DNA from: an uncultured Paracoccaceae bacterium
GTDB taxonomy: Bacteria; Pseudomonadota; Alphaproteobacteria; Rhodobacterales; Rhodobacteraceae
Reading direction: 5' to 3'
Assembly (NCBI GenBank): GCA_947488605.1
Contig: CANKZJ010000001.1
Span: forward strand, 310,001 to 374,000
DNA length: 64,000 bases
In this document: piece after piece, positions 8,075-15,852 of the stretch
How the letters are laid out: every line of letters starts with the position of its first letter
Position numbering within the stretch: the stretch's first letter is position 1
Position numbers and translations under genes: made by a program
The notes under the pieces: model-generated
Told to the model about the DNA's origin: nothing
Seen by the model: the letters and a program-made list of their open reading frames with translations, nothing else
The model's database searches: none

Positions 8075-8086
8075 GGTAGCGCTAAC
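8075..8086. promoter_or_regulatory. LacI-type operator upstream of the small gene at 8166
   Basis: GGTAGCGCTAAC, 11 of 12 bases matching GTTAGCGCTAAC, 80 bp before the next start codon. Fourth member of the operator family in 2.5 kb. Confidence 0.45.
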
Positions 8087-8165
8087 TGTCTATTGTTCTG
8101 CACCGCAGCATAGCTAAATGATGGAGCAAGACAATGAAACGCGATGACTTAAGAGGAGCACGCAA

Positions 8166-8324
8166 ATGACCGTATTGAACACAGTTCGCACCGCAATTGA
8201 AAAGCGCGTTGCCTATTCACGCCTCAAGCACGAGCTGGCAAGTATGCCAGTTGAAACAGCCATCGACCTGGGCATGTTCCGTGAAGATGCAGGCAAGACC
8301 GCAGCCAAGGCCATCTACGGCTAA
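8166..8324 (+). CDS. Small DUF1127-like protein
   Basis: 52 residues: MTVLNTVRTAIEKRVAYSRL, then KHELASMPVETAIDLGMFRE, then DAGKTAAKAIYG. The Arg-Leu, Glu-Leu, 'xMPxxxAxDLG' arrangement resembles the short DUF1127 family (RL..EL..L.D..L.DLG), although it lacks part of the usual Asp/Ile spacing. DUF1127 proteins are small basic proteins that in some alphaproteobacteria affect phosphate/carbon metabolism and bind RNA; that is family knowledge and may not apply. AGGAG sits 7 bases before the ATG and a terminator follows, so it is an independent, well-translated gene. A LacI-type operator upstream links it to the gap genes. Confidence 0.75.
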   Translation: MTVLNTVRTAIEKRVAYSRLKHELASMPVETAIDLGMFREDAGKTAAKAIYG

Positions 8325-8347
8325 ACCGCTGATAAGTGATGACAAAC

Positions 8348-8370
8348 AGCCGCGCCTTCGGGGGCGGCTT
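8348..8370. terminator. Terminator between the small gene and the hydrolase
   Basis: AGCCGCGCC TTCG GGGGCGGCT hairpin with a stable UUCG tetraloop, then TTTCG; located between convergent genes (ends at 8324 and 8379), so it may serve both. Confidence 0.75.
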
Positions 8371-8378
8371 TCGTGTTT

Positions 8379-9146
8379 CTACCGGTCCTCAAGGAATGTA
8401 TTCAACCGCTGTGCATAGCCGGATTGTCCAGCAAGATTATTGTGCGTGGCCCCATCAACTGCATGAAAAGTCACCTCTAACCCAGCCTCTTGCATCACTT
8501 CGGCCAAGCGTGCGCCTTGCGATATTGGGATCAATTGATCGTCCGTGCCGTGCTGGATCAAGACAGGCGCTGACAGGTTTGCCACCTCGTCGACAGAACG
8601 CCATTTTTGCACGCCCGGCACATAGCAAGCAGGCAAATAAGCGGCCTTTGTCATCAGTTCGCATAGCGTCATGTACGGTGCATCCAAAAGCACGGCTACG
8701 ACTGGCCGGGCAGCTGCTACATGTACCGCAAGCCCTGTCCCAAGCGAAAAGCCATGCACGGCTATCGGGCCATCATGTTGCGTCGCGAGCCAATCATAAG
8801 CTTCCAGTGCATCCGCCTTCAGTGATGTCTCTGACGCTTTGCCGGGAATGCCGCCGCCGCCAGGATATTCCATTGCCGCAATGGTGCGTCCGGCGGTGCT
8901 ATGCGCATCAAGCGAATAGGTGAAATAGGAAAGCGCGCCACCGTTGCCCATGAAAAACAACACGGCCAGATCGCTGTCTGCCTCAGAAATTGCCATCGCG
9001 ACCTGGCGGTCAGATACGACCTCTTGACGGAATGCGGGGTTATTAAAGACGTCAGGTCCAAACGGATAAATCACCTGAGGATGCGTAAAGACCATCACAA
9101 TCGCGTAGATAAGATAGCTACCAATCAGCATCCAGATCAGGTTCAA
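8379..9146 (-). CDS. Membrane-anchored alpha/beta hydrolase
   Basis: 255 residues. A transmembrane helix at about 3-20 (LIWMLIGSYLIYAIVMVF) anchors a serine hydrolase domain: oxyanion region LFFMGNGG, nucleophile Ser134 in GFSLG, Asp202/203 in HGTDDQLIP and His235 in GATHNNL. Resembles the YfhR/BEM46-like group of uncharacterised peptidase-like hydrolases; substrate unknown. The start is TTG at 9146, overlapping the coaD stop (TTGA), so expression depends on coaD translation. Confidence 0.85.
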   Translation of the reverse strand: MNLIWMLIGSYLIYAIVMVFTHPQVIYPFGPDVFNNPAFRQEVVSDRQVAMAISEADSDLAVLFFMGNGGALSYFTYSLDAHSTAGRTIAAMEYPGGGGIPGKASETSLKADALEAYDWLATQHDGPIAVHGFSLGTGLAVHVAAARPVVAVLLDAPYMTLCELMTKAAYLPACYVPGVQKWRSVDEVANLSAPVLIQHGTDDQLIPISQGARLAEVMQEAGLEVTFHAVDGATHNNLAGQSGYAQRLNTFLEDR

Positions 9147-9637
9147 ACGTCGAACCGTTCTTTCAAAGCGGTATTTACGGCGGGCGTCACAAATTTCGAA
9201 ACATCGCCGCCCAACCGCGCGATTTCTTTCACTAGTTTTGACGCAATTGCCTGATGTTGGGCTTCGGCCATCAAGAAGACGGTCTCGATAGAATTGTCCA
9301 ACACCCTGTTCATGCCAACCATCTGATATTCATACTCAAAGTCAGCCACAGCCCGCAGTCCGCGAATAATCACTGACGCGCCGACATCGCGGGCACAGTC
9401 GATCAAAAGGTTCTCAAACGGATGGGCAATGATCGTACAACCTGTTGCCGCACCCAGTGGTGCCGTCTCAGCTTCAATCATCGCGACACGTTCTTCGAGC
9501 GTGAACATCGGGCCTTTGTCGCGATTGATAGCGACGCCGATAACCAAGCGGTCAACAAGCGAACAGGCCCGTTTGATGATATCGAGATGCCCATGCGTCA
9601 CAGGATCAAATGTCCCGGGATATAGTCCTACGCGCAT
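9143..9637 (-). CDS. coaD: Pantetheine-phosphate adenylyltransferase
   Basis: 164 residues, family length. Nucleotidyltransferase signature GTFDPVTHGHLDII (8-21) with the HxGH-type site THGH, then RGLRAVADFEYEYQM and the C-terminal VKEIARLGGDVSKFV. Transfers AMP from ATP to 4'-phosphopantetheine, the penultimate step of coenzyme A synthesis; cytosolic hexamer in the family. Followed with a 4-bp overlap by the hydrolase. Confidence 0.97.
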   Translation of the reverse strand: MRVGLYPGTFDPVTHGHLDIIKRACSLVDRLVIGVAINRDKGPMFTLEERVAMIEAETAPLGAATGCTIIAHPFENLLIDCARDVGASVIIRGLRAVADFEYEYQMVGMNRVLDNSIETVFLMAEAQHQAIASKLVKEIARLGGDVSKFVTPAVNTALKERFDV

Positions 9638-9705
9638 GGCAAACCTCGTCGTGTCTTACGTTGTCGCCAAGCAACATTATTGCGGAGCAGAATGCAAGAA
9701 GAGCC

Positions 9706-10140
9706 TCAATGGCCCATGATCATGCCTTCCAGAGATTCCTTTTCCATCGCCAGTTGCGCAAGCCGCCCCTTGACCGCATCGCCGATTGAGATCAGCCCAA
9801 CCATCTTGCCATCGCTCAGAACAGGAATGTGACGGAACCGGCCGTTGGTCATAATCTCTAGAACTTCCAGCGCGGAATTTGATGGGCTGCAGGTGACTAA
9901 CTTTGCAGTCATCAAAGCGCTGACAGCGTCATTCAGACAGCTTGCTCCGCGTTTACCCAATTCTCGCACAATATCGCGCTCCGACAGGATACCATCCAGC
10001 GATGCCCCATCTGCGGATACGACCACTGTACCGATCCGGTGCGTCGACAATAGCTTGGCCGCGTCAGCGACAGTGTCCGTGGGTTTGACGGAAATCACAC
10101 CGACATCCGGCTTTGATTTCAACATTTGGGAAACAATCAT
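9706..10140 (-). CDS. Two-CBS-domain protein
   Basis: 144 residues consisting of two CBS motifs: residues about 8-60 (VISVKPTDTVADAAKLLSTHRIGTVVVS) and about 78-132 (SALMTAKLVTCSPSNSALEVLEIMTNGRFRHIPVLSDGKMVGLISIGDAVK). No enzymatic domain. Stand-alone CBS pairs bind adenosine nucleotides and often control other proteins; the partner here is unknown. The ATG at 10140 with AAGGAG upstream is chosen over 10182, whose extra residues (RRSKSRSRSK) look like untranslated leader. Confidence 0.92.
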   Translation of the reverse strand: MIVSQMLKSKPDVGVISVKPTDTVADAAKLLSTHRIGTVVVSADGASLDGILSERDIVRELGKRGASCLNDAVSALMTAKLVTCSPSNSALEVLEIMTNGRFRHIPVLSDGKMVGLISIGDAVKGRLAQLAMEKESLEGMIMGH

Positions 10141-10198
10141 AACAGGCTCCTTACTACGGCTCCGGGACTTAGAGCGTCTCAAATCAAGGGGCGCACTG

Positions 10199-11080
10199 TC
10201 AAGCTTGGTGATTTTCCAACCGTTGCACCTCTGCTTGCATCCCTTGCATCAGGGCTTCGGCAAAGCGGCTCAGACGGTCTGAATTGCGGTCCGAGGTATG
10301 CCGCACAAGGTAGAACGAGCGCGTAAGATGCAATTCATCAACTAATATGCGCTTTAGCTCTGGCGCGAATGGCAACGCAAAGTCATGGACAATTCCGACC
10401 CCTGAACGGCGGATCATTTGCAACTGCACCGCCACCGAATTCGAGGCCATTTGCACGCCACCGGCACCGATTTCGCCCAAATAATCCAGTTCCTTGTCAA
10501 AAATCATGTCCGGAATGTAGCCCACGATAGGGCGGCCCTTCAGATCGCTGATTTTTTGGATTTCGGGCGCATCTTTGCGCGTCGCCAAATGCAATTGATA
10601 GTCCGTCACCTTTTGCACGGTCAATCGGCTGGCCTGCGGCGGGCTCACCGTGATCGCCATATCCGCTTCGCGCCGCGACAGGTTTACGACGCGTGGGAGC
10701 GACAGAATTTGGACCTCCAAATCGGGATTCTTGGCTTGAATGGCAGCGCAGACCTGCGGCAGCAGGAAATTGGCCGCCCCATCCGGCGCACCAATACGAA
10801 TTTGCCCGGTCAAAGCCTCTGACGCGCCCTGCCCTTCATCCATGGCACTGGCCAGATGGCGTTCTGCTTCGGCGGCGCGGTCCCGCATGCGCTCTCCCAA
10901 ATCAGTTAACGCGTAACCTTGTGGTGATTTGACAAACAACGCAGCCCCCAAAGACCGCTCAAGACGTGCAATGCGCCGCCCAAGCGTTGACGGGTCCATT
11001 TTCACAAGCGGTGCGGCACCTGACAGCCCTTCGGCACGGGCCACGGCCAGAAACACCCGCATATCATCCCAATTATCCAT
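10199..11080 (-). CDS. LysR-family regulator, probably controls the valine operon
   Basis: 293 residues. N-terminal winged helix-turn-helix (MDNWDDMRVFLAVARAEGLS, then MDPSTLGRRIARLERSLGAALF) and a periplasmic-binding-like effector domain from about 90. The HTH carries the LysR form in which the recognition helix is PSTLGRRIARLE. Divergent from mmsA with 98 bp between the start codons and a 12-bp perfect inverted repeat in that gap, so it most likely regulates mmsA-mmsB and itself. Inducer unknown; a valine breakdown intermediate is a reasonable guess. Start at MDNWDD rather than seven codons earlier. Confidence 0.9.
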   Translation of the reverse strand: MDNWDDMRVFLAVARAEGLSGAAPLVKMDPSTLGRRIARLERSLGAALFVKSPQGYALTDLGERMRDRAAEAERHLASAMDEGQGASEALTGQIRIGAPDGAANFLLPQVCAAIQAKNPDLEVQILSLPRVVNLSRREADMAITVSPPQASRLTVQKVTDYQLHLATRKDAPEIQKISDLKGRPIVGYIPDMIFDKELDYLGEIGAGGVQMASNSVAVQLQMIRRSGVGIVHDFALPFAPELKRILVDELHLTRSFYLVRHTSDRNSDRLSRFAEALMQGMQAEVQRLENHQA

Positions 11081-11085
11081 GACAT

Positions 11086-11145
11086 CCTTGCATTTTTGCA
11101 AAATGATTTTGATATATTGGTTCTTTTACGGCGAAAAATGCAAGG
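11086..11145. promoter_or_regulatory. Divergent operator region between lysR and mmsA
   Basis: CCTTGCATTTTT at 11086-11097 and its exact reverse complement AAAAATGCAAGG at 11134-11145, 36 bp apart. The left arm also contains a compact dyad TTGCA-tttt-TGCAA (11088-11101). LysR tetramers bind two half-operators across a promoter and bend DNA, which fits this layout. The right arm lies 33 bp before the mmsA ATG. Confidence 0.6.
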
Positions 11146-11178
11146 CTATACTCTGCGCAATCAAATCTGGAGGATTCC

Positions 11179-12678
11179 ATGCAAGAACTGACCCACTATA
11201 TCGGCGGCGCGCACGTCAAAGGCACATCAGGCCGTTTCGCAGACGTCTACAACCCTGCCACTGGCGAAGTGCAGGCAAAGGTTCCATTGGCAAACGGCGA
11301 TGAGATGGCGAATGCCGTTGAGATCGCAGCAAAGGCGCAGCCCGCATGGGCCGCCGTGAACCCGCAGCGCCGCGCGCGCGTGATGATGGCGTTCGTTGGC
11401 CTGCTGAACCGCGATATGGAAAAGCTTGCAGAAGCGCTGAGCCGCGAGCATGGCAAAACCATCCCTGACGCGAAAGGCGACGTCATTCGCGGATTGGAAG
11501 TGGTTGAGTACTGCATCGGCGCGCCAGAACTGCTCAAAGGTGACTTCACCGACAGCGCAGGTCCCGGCATCGATATGTATTCGATGAAGCAGGCGCTTGG
11601 CGTAACGGCAGGTATTACACCTTTCAATTTCCCCGCCATGATCCCGATGTGGATGTTCGCCCCCGCCATCGCATGCGGTAACGCCTTCATCCTCAAACCT
11701 TCCGAGCGTGACCCATCGGTGCCACTGATGCTGGCCGAATTGATGGAAGAAGCAGGTTTGCCCAAGGGTATCTTGCAAGTCGTCAACGGTGACAAAGAAG
11801 CCGTCGATGCGATCCTTTACAACGACACGATCCAATCGGTCGGCTTTGTCGGGTCTACACCCATCGCGGAATACATCTATGGCACAGGCTGCGCTCAAGG
11901 TAAGCGCGTACAGTGCTTCGGCGGCGCTAAGAACCACATGATCATCATGCCTGACGCCGATATGGAACAAGCAGCAGACGCACTTGTTGGTGCAGGTTAC
12001 GGGGCTGCGGGCGAACGTTGCATGGCAATTTCCGTGGCTGTTGCCGTTGGTGACGAAACGGCAGACCGTTTGCTTGAAAAACTGGTCCCCAAAGTCGAAG
12101 CACTGAAAGTTGGCCCCTATACATCCGGCAATGACGTGGACTACGGCCCCGTCGTGACAGCCGCAGCCAAGGCCAACATCGGCCGTTTGGTGCAAACAGG
12201 CATCGACCAAGGTGCCAAACTGGTTGTCGACGGTCGGAACTTCAACCTGCAAGGCTACGAGGATGGCTTTTTTGTCGGCCCTCATTTGTTCGACAACGTG
12301 ACCAAAGACATGGATATCTACACCACCGAAATCTTCGGCCCGGTCTTGTCCATGATGCGCGCTGAAAACTACGAAGAGGCGATTGGTCTTGCGATGGACC
12401 ACGAATACGGTAACGGCACCGCGATATATACCCGCGATGGCGACACAGCCCGTGATTTCGCGGCACGCATCAACATCGGCATGGTCGGCATCAACGTGCC
12501 AATCCCTGTGCCGCTGGCCTATCATACCTTTGGCGGCTGGAAGAAATCCATGTTCGGCGACCTGAACCAACACGGTCCGGATGCATTCAAGTTCTACACG
12601 CGCACAAAGACAATCACGTCGCGCTGGCCTTCGGGTATCAAAGAAGGCGGCGAATTCTCTATCCCTTTGATGGACTAA
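11179..12678 (+). CDS. mmsA: Methylmalonate-semialdehyde dehydrogenase (CoA-acylating)
   Basis: 499 residues, an aldehyde dehydrogenase of the MmsA class: ITPFNFPAMIPMWM (146-159), ILKPSE, nucleophile Cys281 in GAAGERCMA, and the C-terminal YTRTKTITSRWP typical of MmsA. Converts malonate or methylmalonate semialdehyde plus CoA and NAD to acetyl-CoA or propionyl-CoA, the last step of valine and thymine degradation. First gene of a four-gene set; GGAGG-type ribosome site before the ATG. A terminator follows, so the downstream genes may need their own promoter or read-through. Confidence 0.97.
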   Translation: MQELTHYIGGAHVKGTSGRFADVYNPATGEVQAKVPLANGDEMANAVEIAAKAQPAWAAVNPQRRARVMMAFVGLLNRDMEKLAEALSREHGKTIPDAKGDVIRGLEVVEYCIGAPELLKGDFTDSAGPGIDMYSMKQALGVTAGITPFNFPAMIPMWMFAPAIACGNAFILKPSERDPSVPLMLAELMEEAGLPKGILQVVNGDKEAVDAILYNDTIQSVGFVGSTPIAEYIYGTGCAQGKRVQCFGGAKNHMIIMPDADMEQAADALVGAGYGAAGERCMAISVAVAVGDETADRLLEKLVPKVEALKVGPYTSGNDVDYGPVVTAAAKANIGRLVQTGIDQGAKLVVDGRNFNLQGYEDGFFVGPHLFDNVTKDMDIYTTEIFGPVLSMMRAENYEEAIGLAMDHEYGNGTAIYTRDGDTARDFAARINIGMVGINVPIPVPLAYHTFGGWKKSMFGDLNQHGPDAFKFYTRTKTITSRWPSGIKEGGEFSIPLMD

Positions 12679-12687
12679 CCCCTGATC

Positions 12688-12720
12688 GGCCCACCCCACG
12701 CGGGTGGGCCTTTTCGTTTT
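12688..12720 (+). terminator. Terminator after mmsA
   Basis: GGCCCACCC / GGGTGGGCC stem (12688-12696 and 12702-12710) with TTTTCGTTTTTT after it. It separates mmsA from the three downstream valine genes and may only attenuate. Confidence 0.85.
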
Positions 12721-12799
12721 TTGGCAGCGCCTTGCTTGCCAATCAAAGCCATTGCAACCACGATGTCACAACGTGGCAATTTCATCTGTGGGAGGCAAA

Positions 12800-13933
12800 A
12801 TGGACTTCGCCCTAAGCCAAGAGCAAACCGCGATTTTCGATATGGCCCATGCTTTCGGGCAAGAGCATATCGCGCCGCACGCCCGCACCTGGGAGACTGA
12901 GGGCACGATCCCCAAATCGCTGTGGCCAAAACTGGCAGAGCTTGGCTTTGCCGGTCTCTACGTCAGCGAAGACAAGGGCGGCGCAGGGCTTTCACGTCTT
13001 GACGCAACGCTTGTGTTCGAGGCCTTGTCTCACGCGTGCGCATCCGTCGCGGCCTTCTTGTCCATACACAATATGTGCACCAAGATGATTGCTGATTACG
13101 GCTCGAACGATCTTCAAAAACGCATACTTCCCAACGCTTTAACGATGGAAACGATCCTGTCATATTGCCTGACCGAACCCGGTTCAGGCTCAGACGCCGC
13201 CGCCATGAAGACAAAAGCGACGACATCAAACGACGGTTTCGCTCTCACCGGCACCAAGGCGTTTATCTCAGGCGGCGGCTACTCCGACGCGTATATCGTG
13301 ATGGCACGCACAGATGACGGTATTAGTGCATTTTTGATTGAGAATGGCTGCGATAGTCTATCATTTGGCGGTCTCGAAGACAAAATGGGGTGGAAATCGC
13401 AACCGACCCGCCAAGTGCAAATGGACGGTTGTGAAGTTCCGGTAGAAAATCTGTTGGGCACGCCAGGTCAGGGTTTCAAATATGCTATGGCGGGGCTTGA
13501 TGGTGGGCGATTGAACATCGCAGCTTGCTCGATTGGGGCGGCGCAATCCGCCTTGGATCAAACGCTCGTCTATATGTCCGAGCGAAAGGCATTCGGCCAA
13601 TCCATCGACCAGTTCCAAGGCCTTCAGTTCCGGCTGGCCGACATGGAAATTGACCTGCAATCTGCGCGTACGTTTCTGCGACATGCCGCATGGAAATTCG
13701 ACACGGGCGCGCCGGATGCCACCACATTCTGCGCGATGGCGAAAAAGCAATGCACCGAAGTCGGCAGCCGCGTCGCCGATCAATGCCTGCAGTTGCATGG
13801 CGGCTACGGGTATCTGGCGGATTACGGTATCGAGAAGATCGTGCGGGATCTACGCGTGCACCAGATTCTTGAAGGCACCAATGAAATCATGCGGCTGATC
13901 ACGGCACGGCACTTGATCGGCAGACGGCACTAA
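12800..13933 (+). CDS. Acyl-CoA dehydrogenase, probably isobutyryl-CoA dehydrogenase
   Basis: 377 residues, FAD-dependent acyl-CoA dehydrogenase: helical N-domain (MDFALSQEQTAIFDMAHAF), ILSYCLTEPGSGSDAA, LEDKMGWKSQPTRQVQMD, RKAFGQSIDQFQGLQF and LQLHGGYGYLADYGIEKIVRDLRVHQILEGTNEIMR, where the Glu of LEGTNE is the usual catalytic base in this subgroup. Placement between mmsA and 3-hydroxyisobutyryl-CoA hydrolase indicates the isobutyryl-CoA to methacrylyl-CoA step of valine breakdown. Start at 12800 with GGAGG; the longer frame crosses the mmsA terminator and is rejected. Confidence 0.93.
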   Translation: MDFALSQEQTAIFDMAHAFGQEHIAPHARTWETEGTIPKSLWPKLAELGFAGLYVSEDKGGAGLSRLDATLVFEALSHACASVAAFLSIHNMCTKMIADYGSNDLQKRILPNALTMETILSYCLTEPGSGSDAAAMKTKATTSNDGFALTGTKAFISGGGYSDAYIVMARTDDGISAFLIENGCDSLSFGGLEDKMGWKSQPTRQVQMDGCEVPVENLLGTPGQGFKYAMAGLDGGRLNIAACSIGAAQSALDQTLVYMSERKAFGQSIDQFQGLQFRLADMEIDLQSARTFLRHAAWKFDTGAPDATTFCAMAKKQCTEVGSRVADQCLQLHGGYGYLADYGIEKIVRDLRVHQILEGTNEIMRLITARHLIGRRH

Positions 13934-13935
13934 AG

Positions 13936-14979
13936 ATGCCCGATATTCTAATCCGAAAAGACGGTGCCGCAGGACGCATCACGCTTAATAGGCCAAAGGC
14001 ACTGAATGCTTTAACTTGGGATATGTGTTTGGCGATCGAGAAAGCCTTGGATGATTGGCGTGCCGACGACGACGTCGCCCTCATTCTTATCGACGGGGCT
14101 GGCGACCGCGCATTCTGTTCGGGTGGTGATATTGCGGAAATGTACGCCACTGGAAAGCGCAGTGATCTGGATTACGGACGCCGGTTCTGGCGGGACGAAT
14201 ATCGCCTCAACGCCAAGACGTTCAATTATCCCAAACCGATCGTTACCTTCCTGCACGGCTTCACGATGGGCGGCGGTGTTGGTGTGGGCTGCCATGCGTC
14301 CCACCGCATCGTCTGCGAGACCAGTCAAATCGCGATGCCGGAATGCACAATCGGCCTTGTGCCAGATGTAGGCGGATCGTTGATCCTTGCGCGGGCGCCG
14401 GGGCATAGTGGTGAATACTTGGGCCTAACCGGTGACCGAATGGATGCGGGTGATGCAATCTACGCAGGGTTTGCCGATCACTTCGTCGCGCATAATCTAT
14501 GGAATGACCTCAGAGGAAGACTGGCAAAGGGCGGCGACCCCTCCATTATTCTTGAGGTTGCCACCGCGCCACCAAAAGCACGGCTGATTGATTGGCAATC
14601 CGAGATCGACACAGTGTTTGCTGGCGATAACCTGCACGACATCTATGAAGCTATGCGCACCAAGGCGGGTCCTGCGATTGAACAAGCCCGCAAACTAATG
14701 GACCGCAACGCGCCACTTGCGATGGCGGTGGGTGCACAAATCATCAAAGCGGCACGCCTAGGCGGCAGCATCGAGTCCGCGCTTGACCGCGAATTTCGGT
14801 ATACCTACCGCTGCGTGGCACAAGGCGACTTTATCGAAGGTATCAGAGCCGCGATCATTGATCGGGATCGCAACCCTGCGTGGCAACATCAAAGCTGGCG
14901 GGACGTGTCAGAAAAGGACGTTTTGCAAATGACAGCACCACTAGGCGATCAAGCACTGCAATGGGAGGAAACATCATGA
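13936..14979 (+). CDS. 3-hydroxyisobutyryl-CoA hydrolase (enoyl-CoA hydratase fold)
   Basis: 347 residues, longer than simple crotonases and typical of HIBCH. Crotonase motifs FCSGGDIAEMY (oxyanion) and FLHGFTMGGGVGVG, and MPECTIGLVPDVGGSLIL with the Glu and Asp used for thioester hydrolysis. Releases 3-hydroxyisobutyrate from its CoA ester, preventing build-up of reactive methacrylyl-CoA. Starts 2 bp after the dehydrogenase stop; its TGA overlaps the mmsB ATG (ATGA). A separate enoyl-CoA hydratase for methacrylyl-CoA is not in the window. Confidence 0.92.
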   Translation: MPDILIRKDGAAGRITLNRPKALNALTWDMCLAIEKALDDWRADDDVALILIDGAGDRAFCSGGDIAEMYATGKRSDLDYGRRFWRDEYRLNAKTFNYPKPIVTFLHGFTMGGGVGVGCHASHRIVCETSQIAMPECTIGLVPDVGGSLILARAPGHSGEYLGLTGDRMDAGDAIYAGFADHFVAHNLWNDLRGRLAKGGDPSIILEVATAPPKARLIDWQSEIDTVFAGDNLHDIYEAMRTKAGPAIEQARKLMDRNAPLAMAVGAQIIKAARLGGSIESALDREFRYTYRCVAQGDFIEGIRAAIIDRDRNPAWQHQSWRDVSEKDVLQMTAPLGDQALQWEETS

Positions 14980-15842
14980 AAATAGGTTTTATCGGCTTAG
15001 GCAATATGGGAGCGCCAATGGCCGCAAACCTCGCCAAATCGCATGATGTCATTGGCTATGATACGCACGCGGCCCCTGCTGGTCTGACGCTTGCTGAAAC
15101 GGCAGCAGAAGCCGTGCAAGGTGCGGATGTGGTGATTACTATGCTACCGAACGGTGACATCCTGCGTGCGGTCGCGGCAGAGATTCACCCCGCCATGAAA
15201 GCTGGTGCAGTCCATCTGGATTGCTCAACCGTCGACGTTGAAAGCGCGCGGGCGGTTGCCGCCGCCGCGCAAGCCGCGGGCTTGCAAGCGGTCGATGCGC
15301 CCGTTTCAGGCGGGATCGGTGGTGCAACAAACGGCACACTGACATTCATGGCAGGTGGTCCGGCGGATGCCTTTGCAAAGGTCAGCCCACTTTTTGATAT
15401 CATGGGACAAAAGGCCGTGCACTGCGGTGACGCTGGTAACGGACAAGCCGCAAAAATCTGCAACAACATGATCCTCGGCGTTACGATGATCGCAACAAGC
15501 GAGGCCTTTGTGCTGGCCGATAAACTTGGCCTCGACCGGCAAGCGATGTTCGATGTCGTCAGCACCTCATCAGGATATTCATGGTCGATGAACGCCTATT
15601 GCCCTGCCCCCGGGGTCGGACCGCAAAGCCCCGCTGACAACGACTATCAGCCGGGCTTTGCAGCAGATTTAATGCTCAAGGACCTGCGGCTGAGCCAGAT
15701 GGCAGCTGAAGCTGCTGATGCCGACACGCCAATGGGGCAAGCCGCCTGCGATCTTTATGCGCAGTTCGTCGAAACGGAAGACGGTCAAGGCAAGGACTTC
15801 TCAGCGATGCTGCCGCGCTTCGAAAAGCGCAGGCGCTCGTAA
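14976..15842 (+). CDS. mmsB: 3-hydroxyisobutyrate dehydrogenase
   Basis: 288 residues. NAD-binding GFIGLGNMGAPMAANLAKS at the N-terminus, substrate motif DAPVSGGIGGATNGTL, catalytic Lys in GNGQAAKICNNM and the C-terminal KDFSAML typical of the family. Oxidises 3-hydroxyisobutyrate to methylmalonate semialdehyde, the substrate of MmsA at the start of the operon. ATGA overlap with the previous gene and GGAGG upstream fix the start. Ends 10 bp from the convergent uvrA stop, without a visible terminator. Confidence 0.96.
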   Translation: MKIGFIGLGNMGAPMAANLAKSHDVIGYDTHAAPAGLTLAETAAEAVQGADVVITMLPNGDILRAVAAEIHPAMKAGAVHLDCSTVDVESARAVAAAAQAAGLQAVDAPVSGGIGGATNGTLTFMAGGPADAFAKVSPLFDIMGQKAVHCGDAGNGQAAKICNNMILGVTMIATSEAFVLADKLGLDRQAMFDVVSTSSGYSWSMNAYCPAPGVGPQSPADNDYQPGFAADLMLKDLRLSQMAAEAADADTPMGQAACDLYAQFVETEDGQGKDFSAMLPRFEKRRRS

Positions 15843-15852
15843 TCATCAGCTG

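Noticed and set aside
8336-8923. 195-codon plus-strand frame over the alpha/beta hydrolase
   Set aside because: Antisense shadow with unnatural composition; the hydrolase has its full catalytic triad.
11227-12699. 490-codon open frame on the minus strand opposite mmsA
   Set aside because: Shadow of the mmsA coding frame; its product is Cys/His-rich without domains, and mmsA is unmistakable.
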